Shown here: positions 11,519 through 24,024 of the stretch, piece after piece
Position numbering within the stretch: the first letter of the stretch is position 1
Layout of the letters: every line of letters begins with the position of its first letter
Assembly: GCA_027625915.1 (NCBI GenBank)
Contig: JANTQA010000040.1
Coordinates: 868,001 to 932,000, forward strand
Origin: Anaeramoeba flamelloides
Lineage: Eukaryota > Metamonada > Anaeramoebidae
Reading direction: 5' to 3'
DNA length: 64,000 nt
Notes under the pieces: model-generated
The model's database searches: none
Told to the model about the DNA's origin: nothing
Seen by the model: the letters and a program-made list of their open reading frames with translations, nothing else
Made by a program: the position numbers and the translations under genes

Positions 11519-11717
11519 CAGTCAGTTTCACTTTTAAGACACAAACTTTCTACGAAATTTAAGGCACAATAAAAATCTCAAATTAAAGCACAAAATTTGG
11601 AATTTTATTTTTTTACAATTTATTTTTGCTAGAATCTGAATTTTGTGCTTTAATTTGAGATTTTTATTGTGCCTTAAATTTCGTTGAAAGTTTGTGCCTT
11701 AAAAGTGGAACTGACTG
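11519..11717. mobile_element. palindromic MITE family A, copy 6
   Basis: 199 bp with TA flanks (11517-11518, 11718-11719). Almost identical to copy 5, same orientation by the interior markers, consistent with a recent short-range hop or local duplication. Confidence 0.85.
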
Positions 11718-12002
11718 TAATTAATTTGATTCAATTGCGAATAATTCTGGAAATTTTTTGGTCCCTTTTTTTTGAAAAAGAGTTTATTTCATTTTTGTTC
11801 ATTACTCTTTGACTTCTTGATAGGTTTTGCAATAATTCAATATTTTTCAAAAAGTGAAGAATTTTCGTTTTTTTTTCGTTCAAGAAAATTTGGTTTTTGA
11901 GAATCTAATCCAATTAGAATTTTAAACACCAACCCCACAATCAAAAAAGGGTTTTAACTGAATGAATTCTGTGTAATTAAAATTGCCAAATTTTTTTGAA
12001 GA

Positions 12003-12171
12003 CTTGTATTTGAATTATAAATGGGAAAAAATTTTCACTTCCTCTTCATTTTCAATTTAGGTTTTTTAAATAGAGCCTCAAATTACAACCTACTCCTTTA
12101 ATAACTCAATTTTATCGAAGAAAAATCTGGAAAAGAGTGAAAATTGAACCCATTTAGAATTCAAATACCGG
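12003..12171. repeat. foldback MITE, family E, copy at 12 kb
   Basis: 169 bp. The left end CTTGTATTTGAATTATAA is mirrored by TAGAATTCAAATACCG, with TA following at 12172-12173. Interior words TTTTCACTTC and AATAGAGCCTCAAATTACAA match the other family E copies. Confidence 0.65.
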
Positions 12172-12219
12172 TATATCAAAAAAAGTGCTTTTTGTAAAAT
12201 TTGTATTTACTTTTTTTCG

Positions 12220-12420
12220 AAAAATAAATCAACAAAATATTCTTCAGCTTTTGAAAAAAAAAAATTTTGTTTCAAAATAAAGCCAAAATTAAAAATTATT
12301 TGATCCCATAAATTGTTTGTTTCTGATTTTCCATTTGGAACTGAGGATCTTTTGTTGTTTATTTTCTTTTTTTATGCAATTTCGAAAAGTCGAAAGAAAA
12401 TTTTGTTCCTTTTATTTTGT
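12220..12420. repeat. foldback element, family D, copy 2
   Basis: Left arm near 12220-12258 (AAATAAATCAACAAAATA, TTCAGCTTTTGAAA) pairs with a right arm near 12380-12420 (TTTCGAAAAGTCGAAAG, TTTTGTTCC). Lies about 50 bp after the family E copy at 12003-12171. Confidence 0.5.
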
Positions 12421-12684
12421 AATAAATAGCAAGTGTGTTTCCTCGGTTTTGAATTTAACTCGGGCGTTTGTCAAAATGGTTTTGTAAATTTGGAAAAAAT
12501 AAAGGAATTGTGTTACTAAAAATTCTATTTGAATTTATTTTCAATTAGAAATGGAAAATTTTTGTTCTATTTGTCAAAAAAAGATCGATTTGATTAAAAT
12601 TTATTTTTGTGAGAAAAAAAACAGTTAATGATACATTTACAACAATTATTGTGGAGGGGGTATAATTTGGTTAATTATACTCGT

Positions 12685-13599
12685 CTACAGAATGGTACAC
12701 CGCTTTTTTTTTTTTTTTTTGTTGAGACCTTCTTCTTCCCATTTTTTTCTGAGCTGAAGAACTAAAGCAGAAAAGGACTCCTTGATGTTCTCGTTTTTTA
12801 ACGCAGATGTTTCCAAAAATTGACAACTCAATTTCTCCGTTAGCTTTTTAGCATCTTCGGTGGATACCTCTCTTTCATCAACTAAATCGCATTTGTTTCC
12901 CATAAGGACTATTGGGTATGAGCTACAGTCTTTAACTCGTAAAACCTAAAGAAATTTAATACAAAAGAAACAACAACAAAAAGGAATTAAGAAAAAAAAA
13001 AAAAAAAAAAAATCAAAACAAAAGCACAAAAAAGAAAGGCATGACAAACCAAATCATAAAAAGCCTCAATTTTTTCAAACGAACTTTTGGATGTTGTTGA
13101 ATACACAATCAAAAACCCGTCTCCGTTCCGAACGTAACGAGATTCCATCGTATGATAACTCTCTTGTCCGGCAGTATCTAAAATGTCTAACAAACAACTT
13201 TTGTTCTCGATTTCTATTGTTTTTCGATATGTCTCTTCTAAAGTTGGATCGTATCTGAAAGGGTTAAAGATTTTGATTTTTGTTTTGGTTTTTGATTTCG
13301 AACAAGTTTTTGATCGATTGAAGGGGGATTTGTATTTTTGTAATTTGTGATTCAAAAAAGAAAAAAAGAAAAACAGAAAAACAACCCACAATCAAAAAAA
13401 TTGTAAATGGAAAAAAGTGTTCAAATGGTTAAGAATTGCTTTTCGGCTTTACGGTTGGAAAGGTTTGTAAAGAACGATCTAAAAAAAGAAATCAAGATAA
13501 TTACTTATGTATGAATTTTCCTTGTAAGAACATGACTGTAATAGCTGATTTACCAGTGCCTGCGTCCCCGAGGAGTACAATTTTAAATCTGTCGCCCAT
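12685..13599 (-). CDS. Ras-family small GTPase, three exons
   Basis: A molecular switch of the Ras/Rap type acting at membranes. Exons: 13505-13599, 13050-13254, 12685-12945, joined in frame for 186 residues. Introns use GTAATT...CAG and GTTTGT...TAG. Visible motifs: P-loop GDAGTGKS (residues 10-17), effector-region YDPTLEETYRK, switch II DTAGQES (with the catalytic Gln), NKCD guanine-specificity motif, and ETSAL. The C-terminus is a Lys-rich stretch then CTIL, a CAAX box whose final Leu predicts geranylgeranylation and plasma or endo-membrane anchoring. All GTPase motifs are intact, so an active enzyme is expected. The Asp-Ala in the P-loop differs from the usual Gly-Ala-Gly of human Ras. 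Specific pathway unknown. Single-residue code terminates with TAG. Confidence 0.93.
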
Positions 13600-13789
13600 A
13601 ATTAAATAAGTTGTAAAAAGTTGAATATTAAAAAATAATTAATAGTAACTCGTTTTTTACAAAAAATCGAATATCAAGTGAAAACAGATACTTATTTTTC
13701 TCTGGAGTTCGAAATTCTATAAAGTAAAATAAAATAGGTTTAAAGATTACCATCTTAAAGATATTTAAGATAAAATTTTCAAAAGGTAT

Positions 13790-14640
13790 TTAACTATTAA
13801 AATCAGAGTCGAAATGGAAAAAAAAACAAAGTTTTTTTTTTGATCGTAAAAATATGAGTAAAAATCATTATAGAAAATTTTATGAGATAGATTAAAAAAT
13901 AAACTCTAAAGTCTCCATAAACTCTTAAAACGGGATACTGTTTAAATGTTCTCAATCTGAAAATCGATACTCTTTTGTAAATGTCGAAATTCAAAAAATA
14001 CTTAATTATGAAAATTCATAAATAAAAAAACAGAAAATTAAAAACTAATAAATTGTAAATGTAAAAATCCATTTTTTGCCATTATTACTTTATCAAATGA
14101 TAAATTTCTGTGAAAAAGCTCCTTATAATAATCACTTTTGTTTGTATTATTTTTTTATTAGAGATTTAATTTTCTCTAGATCTGACCTTTCAATAATTTT
14201 TTTTAGATTTTTTTGAAAATAAAGAAAATTTTTAACCGAATAGTTTTGCCTAATTTCATGTAAAACGAAAAATAAACAAATAACTTTCTCAAATTTGAGT
14301 AAATTCAGATATTTTTACACTTGATAAAAAAACCAGTCCTCTTGTAATCTTTAATATTCATTTTAGTTAATCAGTTTTGTGAAATTTCTCAATTGAATTT
14401 TTCAAAATTAAGTATTTTTTGAATTTCGACATTTACAAAAGATAATAGATTTTCAGATTGAGAACCATTAAACAATATCCCGTTTTTATATTTTATGCAG
14501 ACCTTGTACTTTATTTTTTTATCTATCCAATAGAATTGTCTTTTATGAATTTTTCTAATATTTTGTAAGATCAAAAAAAAATAACTTAGTTTTTTTTTCC
14601 ATGATCTGGATTTTAATTTAAGCTTTAGAGTCAAGTGCCA
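13790..14640. mobile_element. long inverted-repeat element (~850 bp)
   Basis: Arms of about 220 bp: 13795-14025 and 14388-14625 are imperfect reverse complements. Easily seen matched words: AACGGGATACTGTTTAAATG vs CATTAAACAATATCCCGTT, and AATTCAAAAAATACTTAATT vs AATTAAGTATTTTTTGAATT. The loop is ~360 bp. No transposase; the short open frames on it (13803-13994, 14389-14634) are simply the arms. A non-autonomous foldback transposon is the likeliest reading. Confidence 0.65.
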
Positions 14641-17142
14641 ATAATATTAATTGTTTTGATTTGTATTTTTCACTTTAAAGGCATCCAATCTATTGTTTTT
14701 GTTTTTTCTTTTTATTTTCAAGAACTTATTTGGAAAAACAACTTTAGATTTATCGGCTTATTATTTTATAGAAGTTTACATCAGGACAGAGAGTATGATG
14801 AGAATATGTTTATAGAATTTCAATTTACATTGTAAAAAATCAAAAAAACAATTATTAAAATGGAAAAGTACTGGGTTTTAAATTTAACCTAATCGAACTT
14901 AAAATAAAGAAGGCTGGACTTGATTCACTTTACTTATGTTTTTTTCTATATTATTTTTAGATATTATGAGATTTGTTTTTGATTAAATTTATTAAGATTC
15001 AAAATGGTTTCAAGAAGAATTAAATGTAAATAACTCTACAATTAAATTTTTTTTTGAACTATTAAAAAAAAATTATTTTCAATATTTACATATTCTTTGT
15101 GATATTTTAGCAAGTAATGATATTAATAAAAAAAAATATAAATATAAAATATTTTTAAAAGAATATCTTAAAAAGTTGATTTTATAAATATACCGGTTCA
15201 TAAACTCATTTTTAAAATAATAATATAAAAATTTAGGATGATTATAACAAAAAAAAAAGATTTTTTCCAATAATCACCAGATATTGTTTATAATTCAAGA
15301 GTAACGTCAAATTGACAAAAATTTCATCGAGTTTCTTTAGAAGAAAAGATTTAAAATGATATAGATATACTAATATTTTTATTTTATTTTTTCTCTTTAA
15401 TCTCAGTTTGTATTATAATAAAAAGTTAAAAATTTTCAAAGATAAAGTTAATGTGTTATTTTTTTTTTTTTTTTTTTTGTTTTTTTTTGATATTGGATAA
15501 AAAAATAATTATTTTGTATATTTCCATTTTTTACAAAAGAGGTGATTTTTTTTTTTTAATATTAATAATTTTAAACATAATACCTTGATTAAGTAATAAT
15601 AATTTACTATAAAACGTTTTTAATTTGAAGATAAATAAAATAAATAAATTAATAAATAAAATATATAACTTTGAATTTTTATTTTTATTTTTAAATAAAA
15701 TTTCAATAAATATTAAATTAAGAGAAAAACAAAATTGCATTTCTTTAGGCCACAATAAAAATTTTAATTGAATTATTTTCTAATATACCAATTCAAAAAA
15801 TAGAAAATAATTGATAACACAGAAAATAATTTTGAAAAAAAAAAAAATTGTTAAATAATTTCATTAAGGAAGTAGGTACATTATATTTGTTCGAAAATTT
15901 TTAATTGTGTGAAGATTATTGAAAAAAAAAATTGAGTGTAATCGAATCTTGAGACTTTGAAAACAAAATACCCTTATGTGTTCTATTTGTGAAAAGATCT
16001 TAAAATAATTCAAAGTTGGATCTTTAATTTTTCAATTTTTTGATGAATATTATTTTGATAAAATTTTGGGTTTAGAATTAATTTTTGGATCTAGAAATTT
16101 TTTAATCAAATATTTCAAATTAATCATATAATTAACATAAAAAATAGACCTATAAAGGACGTCTATTTGAAATAAATATTTTTTTCGAAGACCAAACACG
16201 AAATATCACCTTTCAGTATAAAAATTGTTGAAATGAAGAATGATAATAAAAAAAAATGATAAAAGCTCATTTTCGAAGATTTATTTTCTTTTTCTTCTTA
16301 TTTCTTAGTAATTGAAACACTTTATCTAGTTGAATGTCTCACTCAAGTACTATTTATTATTATTTTCCAAAACTTTTTTTTACAAATTTGTTTTCAATAT
16401 TCTAATTTCAAATATTTTTATCAACCAATCAAAAATAAATAACATTATTTCAAAAATTAAATAAAAACTTTTAAATTCTCGGAATCAAAAAAAAGTTACA
16501 AAAGATTAAACCCAAAATAAAAGAAAAATTTTGAAAGTAATTTCAATCAGATTCAGAATTATTGAGAGTTTCTAATTTAATTGGTAATAAATAATTCTAA
16601 AAATAAATGAAACTATCCAAGAAAAATTTATTTATGAAGAGGAATTCAAAAAAATATATATTTTTCGGGACCAATCAAAAATTTAATGAATTAAAAGAAA
16701 ATAGAATTTTTTCTTATCATTTTGGAAATTCTTTATAAATAAAAAGTAATTCAATTCTCGAAAATTATTCCAAATAAAAATATTTCCTAGAAGAATAAAT
16801 AATAAAAACAACTTAAGAAGTAGTATTTGTTTTAAATTTTACAGAGAAAATCAAGAAATAAAGGATTTTTATTGATTTTTTCTTTATCATTTTTAATATT
16901 TTTTTAATTTCGATTTTTAGTTGGTATGAAAATATATTATATTAGGATATATTTCACTCTCATATGTATTAAAATATTAATTTGTTTATTTAAAGAAATG
17001 ATTTGAAGAATTCAGTTTTATATAAATTGTTACTCTAAATTTGAAAAATGTACTTACTCTCTTAAATATATCAAAATTAAACCAATAAAAACTTGTTTAT
17101 AGGATAAAATATTCACCCCAAAAATTTAAATCAGATAAATTA
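14641..17142. other. gene-free, extremely AT-rich stretch
   Basis: Long homopolymers and no coding signature on either strand. The open frames at 15079-15270 and 15531-15755 are low complexity (Phe/Lys/Asn). Confidence 0.5.
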
Positions 17143-17341
17143 CAGTCAGTTCCACTTTTAAGGCACAAAATTTCAACGAAATTTAAGGCACAAAAAAATC
17201 TCAAATTAAGGTACAAAATTTGTAATATTTTTTTTTTTACAATTTATTTTTACTTGAATTTGAATTTTGCGCTTTAATTTGTGATTTTTATTGTGCCTTA
17301 AATTTCGTTGAAAGTTTTTGCCTTAAAAGTGAAACTGACTG
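17143..17341. mobile_element. palindromic MITE family A, copy 7
   Basis: 199 bp, TA on both sides (17141-17142, 17342-17343). Canonical ends and arms. Confidence 0.85.
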
Positions 17342-17399
17342 TATCTTTTTTGCCAATTTATTCATCACAGTTTGTGGATTATTTATTTATTATTATAAA

Positions 17400-17720
17400 T
17401 ATTTCTATCAGGGTTTTGCACCTCCTTTTCAGGGGAGGGGGTGTAGTCAAGTTCCTGGGTTCTTGGGATTTTCTATTTTATTTGTGAATTATTCGAGTTT
17501 TTTTGAGGTTTTCTATTTTATTAGTGAAAACAAAATAGATTTTCGAAATAAAATAGAAAACTCAAAAAACCCTTACCAAAAATCTATTGATTTTTCAAAT
17601 AAAAAGAAAAACTCAAGAAAACCTAACGATGATTTTTTTTTAATTTCAGAAATTAAAAGAAAATTTTAGAAATTTTCGAATAATTTCTCAAATTAAAAAA
17701 AGCTCGTGGCAGTTTTCCAG
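17400..17720 (+). repeat. repeat K, copy 1
   Basis: Rich in TTTTCTATTTTATT / AATAAAATAGAAAA words that are themselves mirrored inside the block. The whole block is the approximate reverse complement of 36720-37060. One end is a G-rich tract near 17430-17440, matched there by a C run. The open frame 17463-17669 is produced by this repeat. Confidence 0.5.
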
Positions 17721-19323
17721 AATTCAAAATAATTTACCAAAATCAAGGATTTTATTCAATTCTTTCCAACCAGGAAAACCTACAAACAATGGATAATTTT
17801 TAATTTGGTCGTTTAAATGATATATTATTTTTACACTTTAATAGATAATTATTTTTCTTCTTCTCTTTTTTATTTAGAAAATTTTATTCGATTACTCCTT
17901 TCTCTAAAGAAAGAAATAGATAAATTATCTTTATAATATTATTCAAATACAATAAAATAATCCTCATAACCAAGAAATAATTATTATTTTATTTTTTTTT
18001 CGATTTTTCATATTTTTAAAATTTTGAAATAAATCCTTATGAAAATTAAATTTTTCAATTTTAATTAGTACAGATATTTTAAAATGATTTTTTATCTTTG
18101 ATTTCTTATTATTATTTTTTTTTTTGTTTTTTGATATAGAGATTTTAAAAACTCAATTATTGTCATATTAAAAAAATCTTTAAAATTAAATTAAAAACCA
18201 AATGCTAATCTTACTCGGTATCTTGGTCAAAATCTTTCAATTTTATATAAAAAATATGTTGAAAAACGTGTGAAATTATAATAATAAAATAATTATTAAT
18301 TGTTCAATCTAAAACTTTATTTAACACATATTTATAATCATACAATTATAATTTTATAATCTTTTCATAATAATTCAGATTTATTTTTTTTTTTCAAATT
18401 CAATCAGTTAAAATCGGGTTCTAAAGGATATAGATTTAAATACCAGTAAGAAAATTTGATTCGTATAAAATTCCATACTAGCCTTAAGATGGTATATACA
18501 CTTTGAAAGACATTACATTACATCAATATTCTTAAAGGTTATTTTCATTTTCTAAGATCTTGTTTGTTTTTTTTTAAATTTAACTTATCTTTCTTTTGAA
18601 AAAATAGAAAAAAAAAGCAAAAATACAAATGATTGATTTAGATAAAATCGTTTTGATAAAAAAATTGAAAATTTTTGTTACAAAATTTCATAAAAAAATT
18701 ACTAATCCACTCCCAATTACATTCAAAGTAGAGTCAATATTTTAAAAAAGTGGTTGATATACACATACTTATATGTAGGTAGATTTATAATTTGCTACTT
18801 TTTAAAGATTTTCTTAAGAATCATCTTGATAGATAAATTATTTGAAAAGATTCAAAAAAAAAGATTGACTGTTTTCCATAAATTTTCGGAAATATCAAGA
18901 TTAAAAAAAAAAATTTGAAAAAAATTTTAACTGAATATGAGATCTTTTTAATTAATTTTTTTACTCAAAATAAAGATCTTCAAACTTTATTCTTTGAATA
19001 GAGTTCACAATAAATAATCTTAGTAGTAATAATAATAATAATAAAATTTAATTTCTCGTATATTTGTTTTTGTTTTTATTTGAAATTTTTAATATTCATA
19101 TAAGAAATATATATTAAAACAATAAAATTGTATAAATAATAAATATAAATATACATTATAATAATCAATATTAAATCAAAATTTCTGATAAAAAAATCAT
19201 GAAAAAATAAAAATTTTATAAATGATAAAGATAAATATGAAAGAAAAGGATGATGATGAAGAAGAAAATGATGATGAAAACGTTTAAAAAAAATAAAACA
19301 ATAATGCGAAATTAAGTATTTAT
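17721..19323. other. gene-free AT-rich stretch
   Basis: No gene or clear repeat seen. Contains an (ATA)n-like run near 19027-19043. Confidence 0.5.
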
Positions 19324-20718
19324 TTATCTCATTAATCTACATTTATTTGGTGGCATTGATAATACACAGCAGCCGGTGCAAAAAATAATAATATAAAAAG
19401 GCGATAATATATAAAATGGTATCATTACATAGGTGAATGATTTTATTAAATTGGTTTGCAGCCAAAGGGTAAATAAACAAAGTGATGTACCGATAAAGAT
19501 CCAAATAATTAAACAAACCAAAGAGAATAATAATAACAATGTAATATCTGAATTTTTTTTATTGGACCTTTTTAAATAACAGCTAAGGATTATTAAGGCT
19601 AGCAAAGCTAAAATCATAAACAAAACCAAAATATAAATTGGAATAAAAACTTTGCCCCAATTCCAATCAATTGTTTTGTCTAATTTTAAAGTTAAAAAAT
19701 TGAAAAATAAAAAGGGTAGGGAAAGTAGAAAAAACATGACCCATAATGCTATTTTTAATATTCTGTTAAAAAGCGAGAAGCAAATCCCAAATAATGATAC
19801 AACAAAAGAGATAAATAACAATAGTCCATAAATTATCCAAATTGGAAGAAATGTAATTCTCCAAGACATTTTAATAATATTTTCTAATTTGAAAATGATC
19901 AAGGCAAAAGGTGAAATCAATATTGAAAGTCCAATGATCAAGCAAATAGAACGGACAATGGCGATTTTATTATGATGTATAACTAAACTAAGCAAAGTCA
20001 TAAAATACACCAACCCGACGACAATAATTAATGGTGATAATGTGAATAAAAGGGGCCGTTTATATTTGATGTTGCCATTGATTTTTATATTTAAAAATAT
20101 CCCAAACAAAAAAATTGCAATCCAAAAGCAGTTTATTGCAAAGGATTGTAATTTGTTCAAAGTTTTCCAATATGACTTAATTTTTCTTTCTTGAGCACGT
20201 TCTTGCGATAATTCATCTTGGATTTTTTTGAATTTGTAAGCATTATTTAAATATTGATACCTTTCAATCAATTCGTATTTTGGATCAATTAAAGATAAGG
20301 CAAATTCTTTGCGAATTCGCGTATTGCTTTGAGGCTTGCAAAAAAAATGCTTTTTTGTTATTCTGAATTTTTCTGATAATTCAATTAATTTGATTGATTT
20401 TGATTTTATAAATTTCGTAATTTTCCCATAGTTTAATATAACAGCATCCTTGCCATTTATGTTATTTAATGGGTTTTCAGTTTGAAGAATAATCGAGTCA
20501 TTTAAATTTCCCACAATATAGGTTTTGCCATCGGACTGTGAAATGATTCGTAATGAATTCCAATTTAATAAATTTTCATTATTTTCTGCTACTTTTGACC
20601 AAAATCTTGTGTTTTCCATTGATTTTTGAAATTTTTTACAAGTAAGGGATAAAAGGCCTAATTTTTGGAGCGGGGTATATTCAAAAATCTTTAAGAGTAC
20701 TATTAAATAATAATTCAT
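19324..20718 (-). CDS. F-box-like protein with ~8 membrane helices
   Basis: A 464-residue single-exon protein, ATG at 20718, stop TAA. Residues ~8-40 look like an F-box (LKIFEYTPLQKLGLLSLTCK followed by a Phe-Trp end), the motif that joins substrate adaptors to SCF ubiquitin ligases. A polar middle segment ends in a charged patch near ELSQERAQERKIK. From about residue 190 there are roughly eight hydrophobic helices. Within them, LKLDKTIDWNWGKVFIPIYI and MSWRITFLPIWI match the W-(x)-VFIPLW-type signature of the Tmemb_185A (TMEM185/transmembrane Fragile-X-F) family. Fusion of an F-box with such a membrane region would place ubiquitin-ligase targeting on a membrane. Family assignment is by eye. 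Cargo and compartment unknown. Confidence 0.75.
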   Translation of the reverse strand: MNYYLIVLLKIFEYTPLQKLGLLSLTCKKFQKSMENTRFWSKVAENNENLLNWNSLRIISQSDGKTYIVGNLNDSIILQTENPLNNINGKDAVILNYGKITKFIKSKSIKLIELSEKFRITKKHFFCKPQSNTRIRKEFALSLIDPKYELIERYQYLNNAYKFKKIQDELSQERAQERKIKSYWKTLNKLQSFAINCFWIAIFLFGIFLNIKINGNIKYKRPLLFTLSPLIIVVGLVYFMTLLSLVIHHNKIAIVRSICLIIGLSILISPFALIIFKLENIIKMSWRITFLPIWIIYGLLLFISFVVSLFGICFSLFNRILKIALWVMFFLLSLPFLFFNFLTLKLDKTIDWNWGKVFIPIYILVLFMILALLALIILSCYLKRSNKKNSDITLLLLFSLVCLIIWIFIGTSLCLFTLWLQTNLIKSFTYVMIPFYILSPFYIIIFCTGCCVLSMPPNKCRLMR

Positions 20719-20824
20719 GCGTCAATTATTAATATTAAGTGTTAGATATAGATAACCAGGTAGAGAATATATAGAAATAAAATTGACATGGAAATTAATT
20801 GAGTTTATTTTGTTTTTTAAGGTT

Positions 20825-21027
20825 CGAGTCATTATAGTGAAAAATAATGTTCTGAAATGGAAAAAAAAAATTTTTGTAATTTTTATGTGTTACTAATACC
20901 AATCAAAAACTAACCAAAATATGAAGCGCGATCGATCTCCAAAAATCAACGATCAAAAAAGAGGATATTTTTTGAAAAAAGTGCCAAAGAAAAACACTCA
21001 ATTTCCAATTTGAATGGTTAGAATATA
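20825..21027 (-). repeat. repeat B, interrupted copy (right part)
   Basis: Reverse complement of about 31765-31985, including CCAAAATATGAAGCGCGATC / GATCGATCTCC versus GATCGATCACTC and CCATTTCAG-type words. It stops exactly where the 21028-24024 element begins; the missing part resumes at 24025. Confidence 0.6.
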
Positions 21028-22417
21028 AACTATTTTTCAGTCAAAGGTGACCAGTTGTAATGGATGAAATACATGTGTTTAATGGGTTTGCTTGGATATT
21101 AGAAGAAAAAATTTATTTTGGAAATTTTCAAAATTGAAATCATTTTTATACATTTTTGTTATTTTTTTTTCGATTTTTTTTTTGAAACGTCATTCAGTTG
21201 CAAAATTTTTTTTTATTTCAAGATCAATAGTCACTTGTAAAAACGTGTTATTTTAATGTTATTGAAACTGTGGAAATTATTAGGGTGCTTCTTAAATTTT
21301 CTAAAAAAACCCGAAAAAAAAATTTACCCGAAATAATTTTTTAAATTAAAATTCACCAAATTCATTTATTTTGGAAGGGTTATATAATTTCAAAGTGTTT
21401 TTTTAATTTTTTGAGATAATTCAAGATTTTTACAACTTAATTTCTCATTTTTTTAATATTTTTTTCAAAAAAAAAAAGTAACTTTTAAAACTATTGGATT
21501 ATTTTTTTTCATTTTTATAAATTATGTGTTAACGATCAAGTGAAAATGTAAAATTCAATCACCAAAAAGTTAGATCATTTTTTTCGGTCAACTGAGACAA
21601 TATATTTTTTGAAAATCTACAAAAACCCGATTAATTTTTGCAAATATAATTTCCATTAGATCTTTGAATAAAAATTCAACAAAAACTTACTCAAACAACG
21701 CCCCGTACAATTTGTATTGAACAAAACAGTTGTTTTTTGAGAGAAAACCCCACAAACAAAAAAATTTTCAAAAAAAAACTATTTAACATTGTTTGGGTAT
21801 TTGGTTAGGATTTTCTTTCCAAAAATCAAATAGAGTAAATTCTAACCTCTTTAAAGAATATTTCGAAAACTTCAATTCAAGAAAACAAACAAAAAGAACC
21901 AAAGCCGAAAAAACTAAATGAAAATGAGAATTTCTTTGTAAGAATTGTTTTGATTAGGAAGGCAATGTAATAATTTGAGAAACCCAAGAGTCGGTAATCA
22001 TAGTACATGTGATCTTCTAAAGTTAGAGTTATTAGCGATAGTGTTTGAATTGATCTTCATTTTTAGGTTAAGAAATATTGTTTAGTTTTTAATTTCATTA
22101 GGCACTTTGGTTAATTAGGGTGTTCGAGTGGTAGTTTTCTTAAATACCTAAACCTGACTTTAATTTTCTGAAATAAAATTCTCAATAAAATAATCTTTCG
22201 ATCCAAATTGGAAGAAATTTGGGGAAAAGGGCTGTAATTTAAATATTATTGGATGAAAAGGTTTTTGAAATAAATTGGAAAACTCCAGAATTAGTCAGAA
22301 AAGATACAAAAATTGAAAAAAGTAAAATTTTTGTATTCGTTTAATTTTTTGAAATTTCTCTTGGAAAATCTTTTTGATTCTAAACAAACAGAATGTTGAG
22401 TGTTGTTTTTCGAGTTC

Positions 22418-22585
22418 ATGGTATTTGAATAATAAAACAAGAAAAAAATTCACTACATTTTCTCGTTTTTTCTTTTCAAATAGAGTTATAAAAGAAATAA
22501 TTTGAGGTTTGTATGCTATTTGAATAAAGCAAATGGAAAACGAAAATAAAGTAAAATTGCTTTCCTATTTGTCGAACAAATTTGG
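22418..22585. repeat. foldback MITE, family E, degenerate copy
   Basis: Left end ATGGTATTTGAATAATAA; interior CATTTTCTCG, CAAATAGAGTTATA and GAAAATAAAGTAAAATTG follow the family order. The right end is blurred. Confidence 0.45.
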
Positions 22586-23620
22586 TGTTTTCTCTTTTTT
22601 CATAAAAATCTTCTCTTTTCTAAGTTTGCTAATTTTAGAAAGTAGTCAAAGAAGAAAAGTTGCTCAACAAATACCAAAAAAACTTCTCTTGAATTAATGT
22701 CGTGATAAAAAATTAATTTTTTTTTGGAAACTTGAAAAAAATATTGTAAGTTCTTTTTCAATGAACGATCAGGTTTGAGAAATTGTGCAGTCTTGTTTAG
22801 GTTTTGTGTTTGTTTTCAAATTGTTATAAGCTGTTTAAATTTTGATTTTTTAATGAAAGATCTATTAATCAAAAAATTTTGGAATGATTGTAATCTATTC
22901 ACTAGAATAACGAAATTGATATTGGAAAAGTGAGAAAAGTTTCCCTGTACTTTTCTGAATTAATGGTTTTACATAATCAATTCTGAAAGTTTTGTGTTCT
23001 GAGCATTCAAGTTAAAGGAAAAAAAATAAAAAACACATGAAATTCACAAATAATTAAGCCAAAAACAGTTACTTAATCAGAAAATAGGGATGTAGTTGTA
23101 ATTTTCTTTTGAACAGAGATTCTTATTAAGTAAACTTTTTCATTTTTTAACAACAAACAAAAAATAATAAAATGAAAGTTAAAATTAAAAAACAAATACC
23201 TTTTTGGGTTATTTGATAAAGTCACCAAATCAAAAATCTTCCGTTAGTTCTGGAAAATCGTTTAACACTTTTAAAAAACTCTGAAGAACAAATTAATTTC
23301 ACTTTTATCTAACAATAACTTTTATAAAATCCTTTCTAATTTACCAAGGAATAAGACGGCTTTAAACAATACCATTTCTTAACAATTAAATGCTCCACTT
23401 TTCCAAAAAAAATGTTATTGAAAATAAAATACGAAATTTAAGTTCCTCAAAGGTGAAACAAAAAAAAAACAACTTCAACAATCATAAACTACTCAAAATA
23501 ACAAGTTAAAAAATTTCGGGTAAATTTTTTTTTCGGGTTTTTTTAGAAATTTTATTAATTTACCAAATTATTGTTGAGAAATCATATTGATTTCTATTGC
23601 GATTTTATTCAATCTTTGAT

Positions 23621-23786
23621 CTTGATATTTGATTAATAAATGTGAAAAATTTTCACTTCATTTTCATTTCTTTTTTCAAATAGAGACCACAAATACCAAT
23701 ACACTTCGTTTGGGGTACTTGATTTCTAAAAGAAAAGTATGGAAAATGAAGTGGAAATTGTTTTCAATTTATTATTCGAATACCAG
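23621..23786. repeat. foldback MITE, family E, copy at 23.6 kb
   Basis: 166 bp. Left end CTTGATATTTGATTAAT, right end TTATTCGAATACCAG followed by TA. Interior TTTTCACTTCATTTTC mirrored by GAAAATGAAGTGGAAA. Inside the 3-kb element. Confidence 0.6.
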
Positions 23787-24024
23787 TAGAAGATCAAAAC
23801 GAACATTCTTGTTTTTTTCAATGTGGCCCGAAGAAATAGAGTTTTTCAATTTTTAAGAAAATCTATTGATTTATTAGTTTTTTTTTCAGACAGATATCAA
23901 CAATTCTTTGATTTGTGTATTATTCTGCTTATTTCTTATTTGTTCTTCAAAGGTCAATTATATAAAATAATTGATATTTGAAAAAAACGTTGTTTTTTGG
24001 ATGCCCTTTGACTGAAACAAAGTT

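Larger units (their letters stand above)
21028..24024. mobile_element. 3.0-kb TA-flanked transposon-like element inside repeat B
   Basis: Left end AACTATTTTTCAGTCAAAGG is mirrored by CCCTTTGACTGAAACAAAGTT at 24003-24024, with TA on each outer side (21026-21027, 24025-24026). The same kind of terminus bounds the smaller elements at 45388-45968 and 52407-53154. No long open frame survives, so it is non-autonomous or decayed. Two family E foldbacks (22418-22585, 23621-23786) sit inside it. Its interior at 21620-22320 resembles 41495-42775. Confidence 0.65.
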
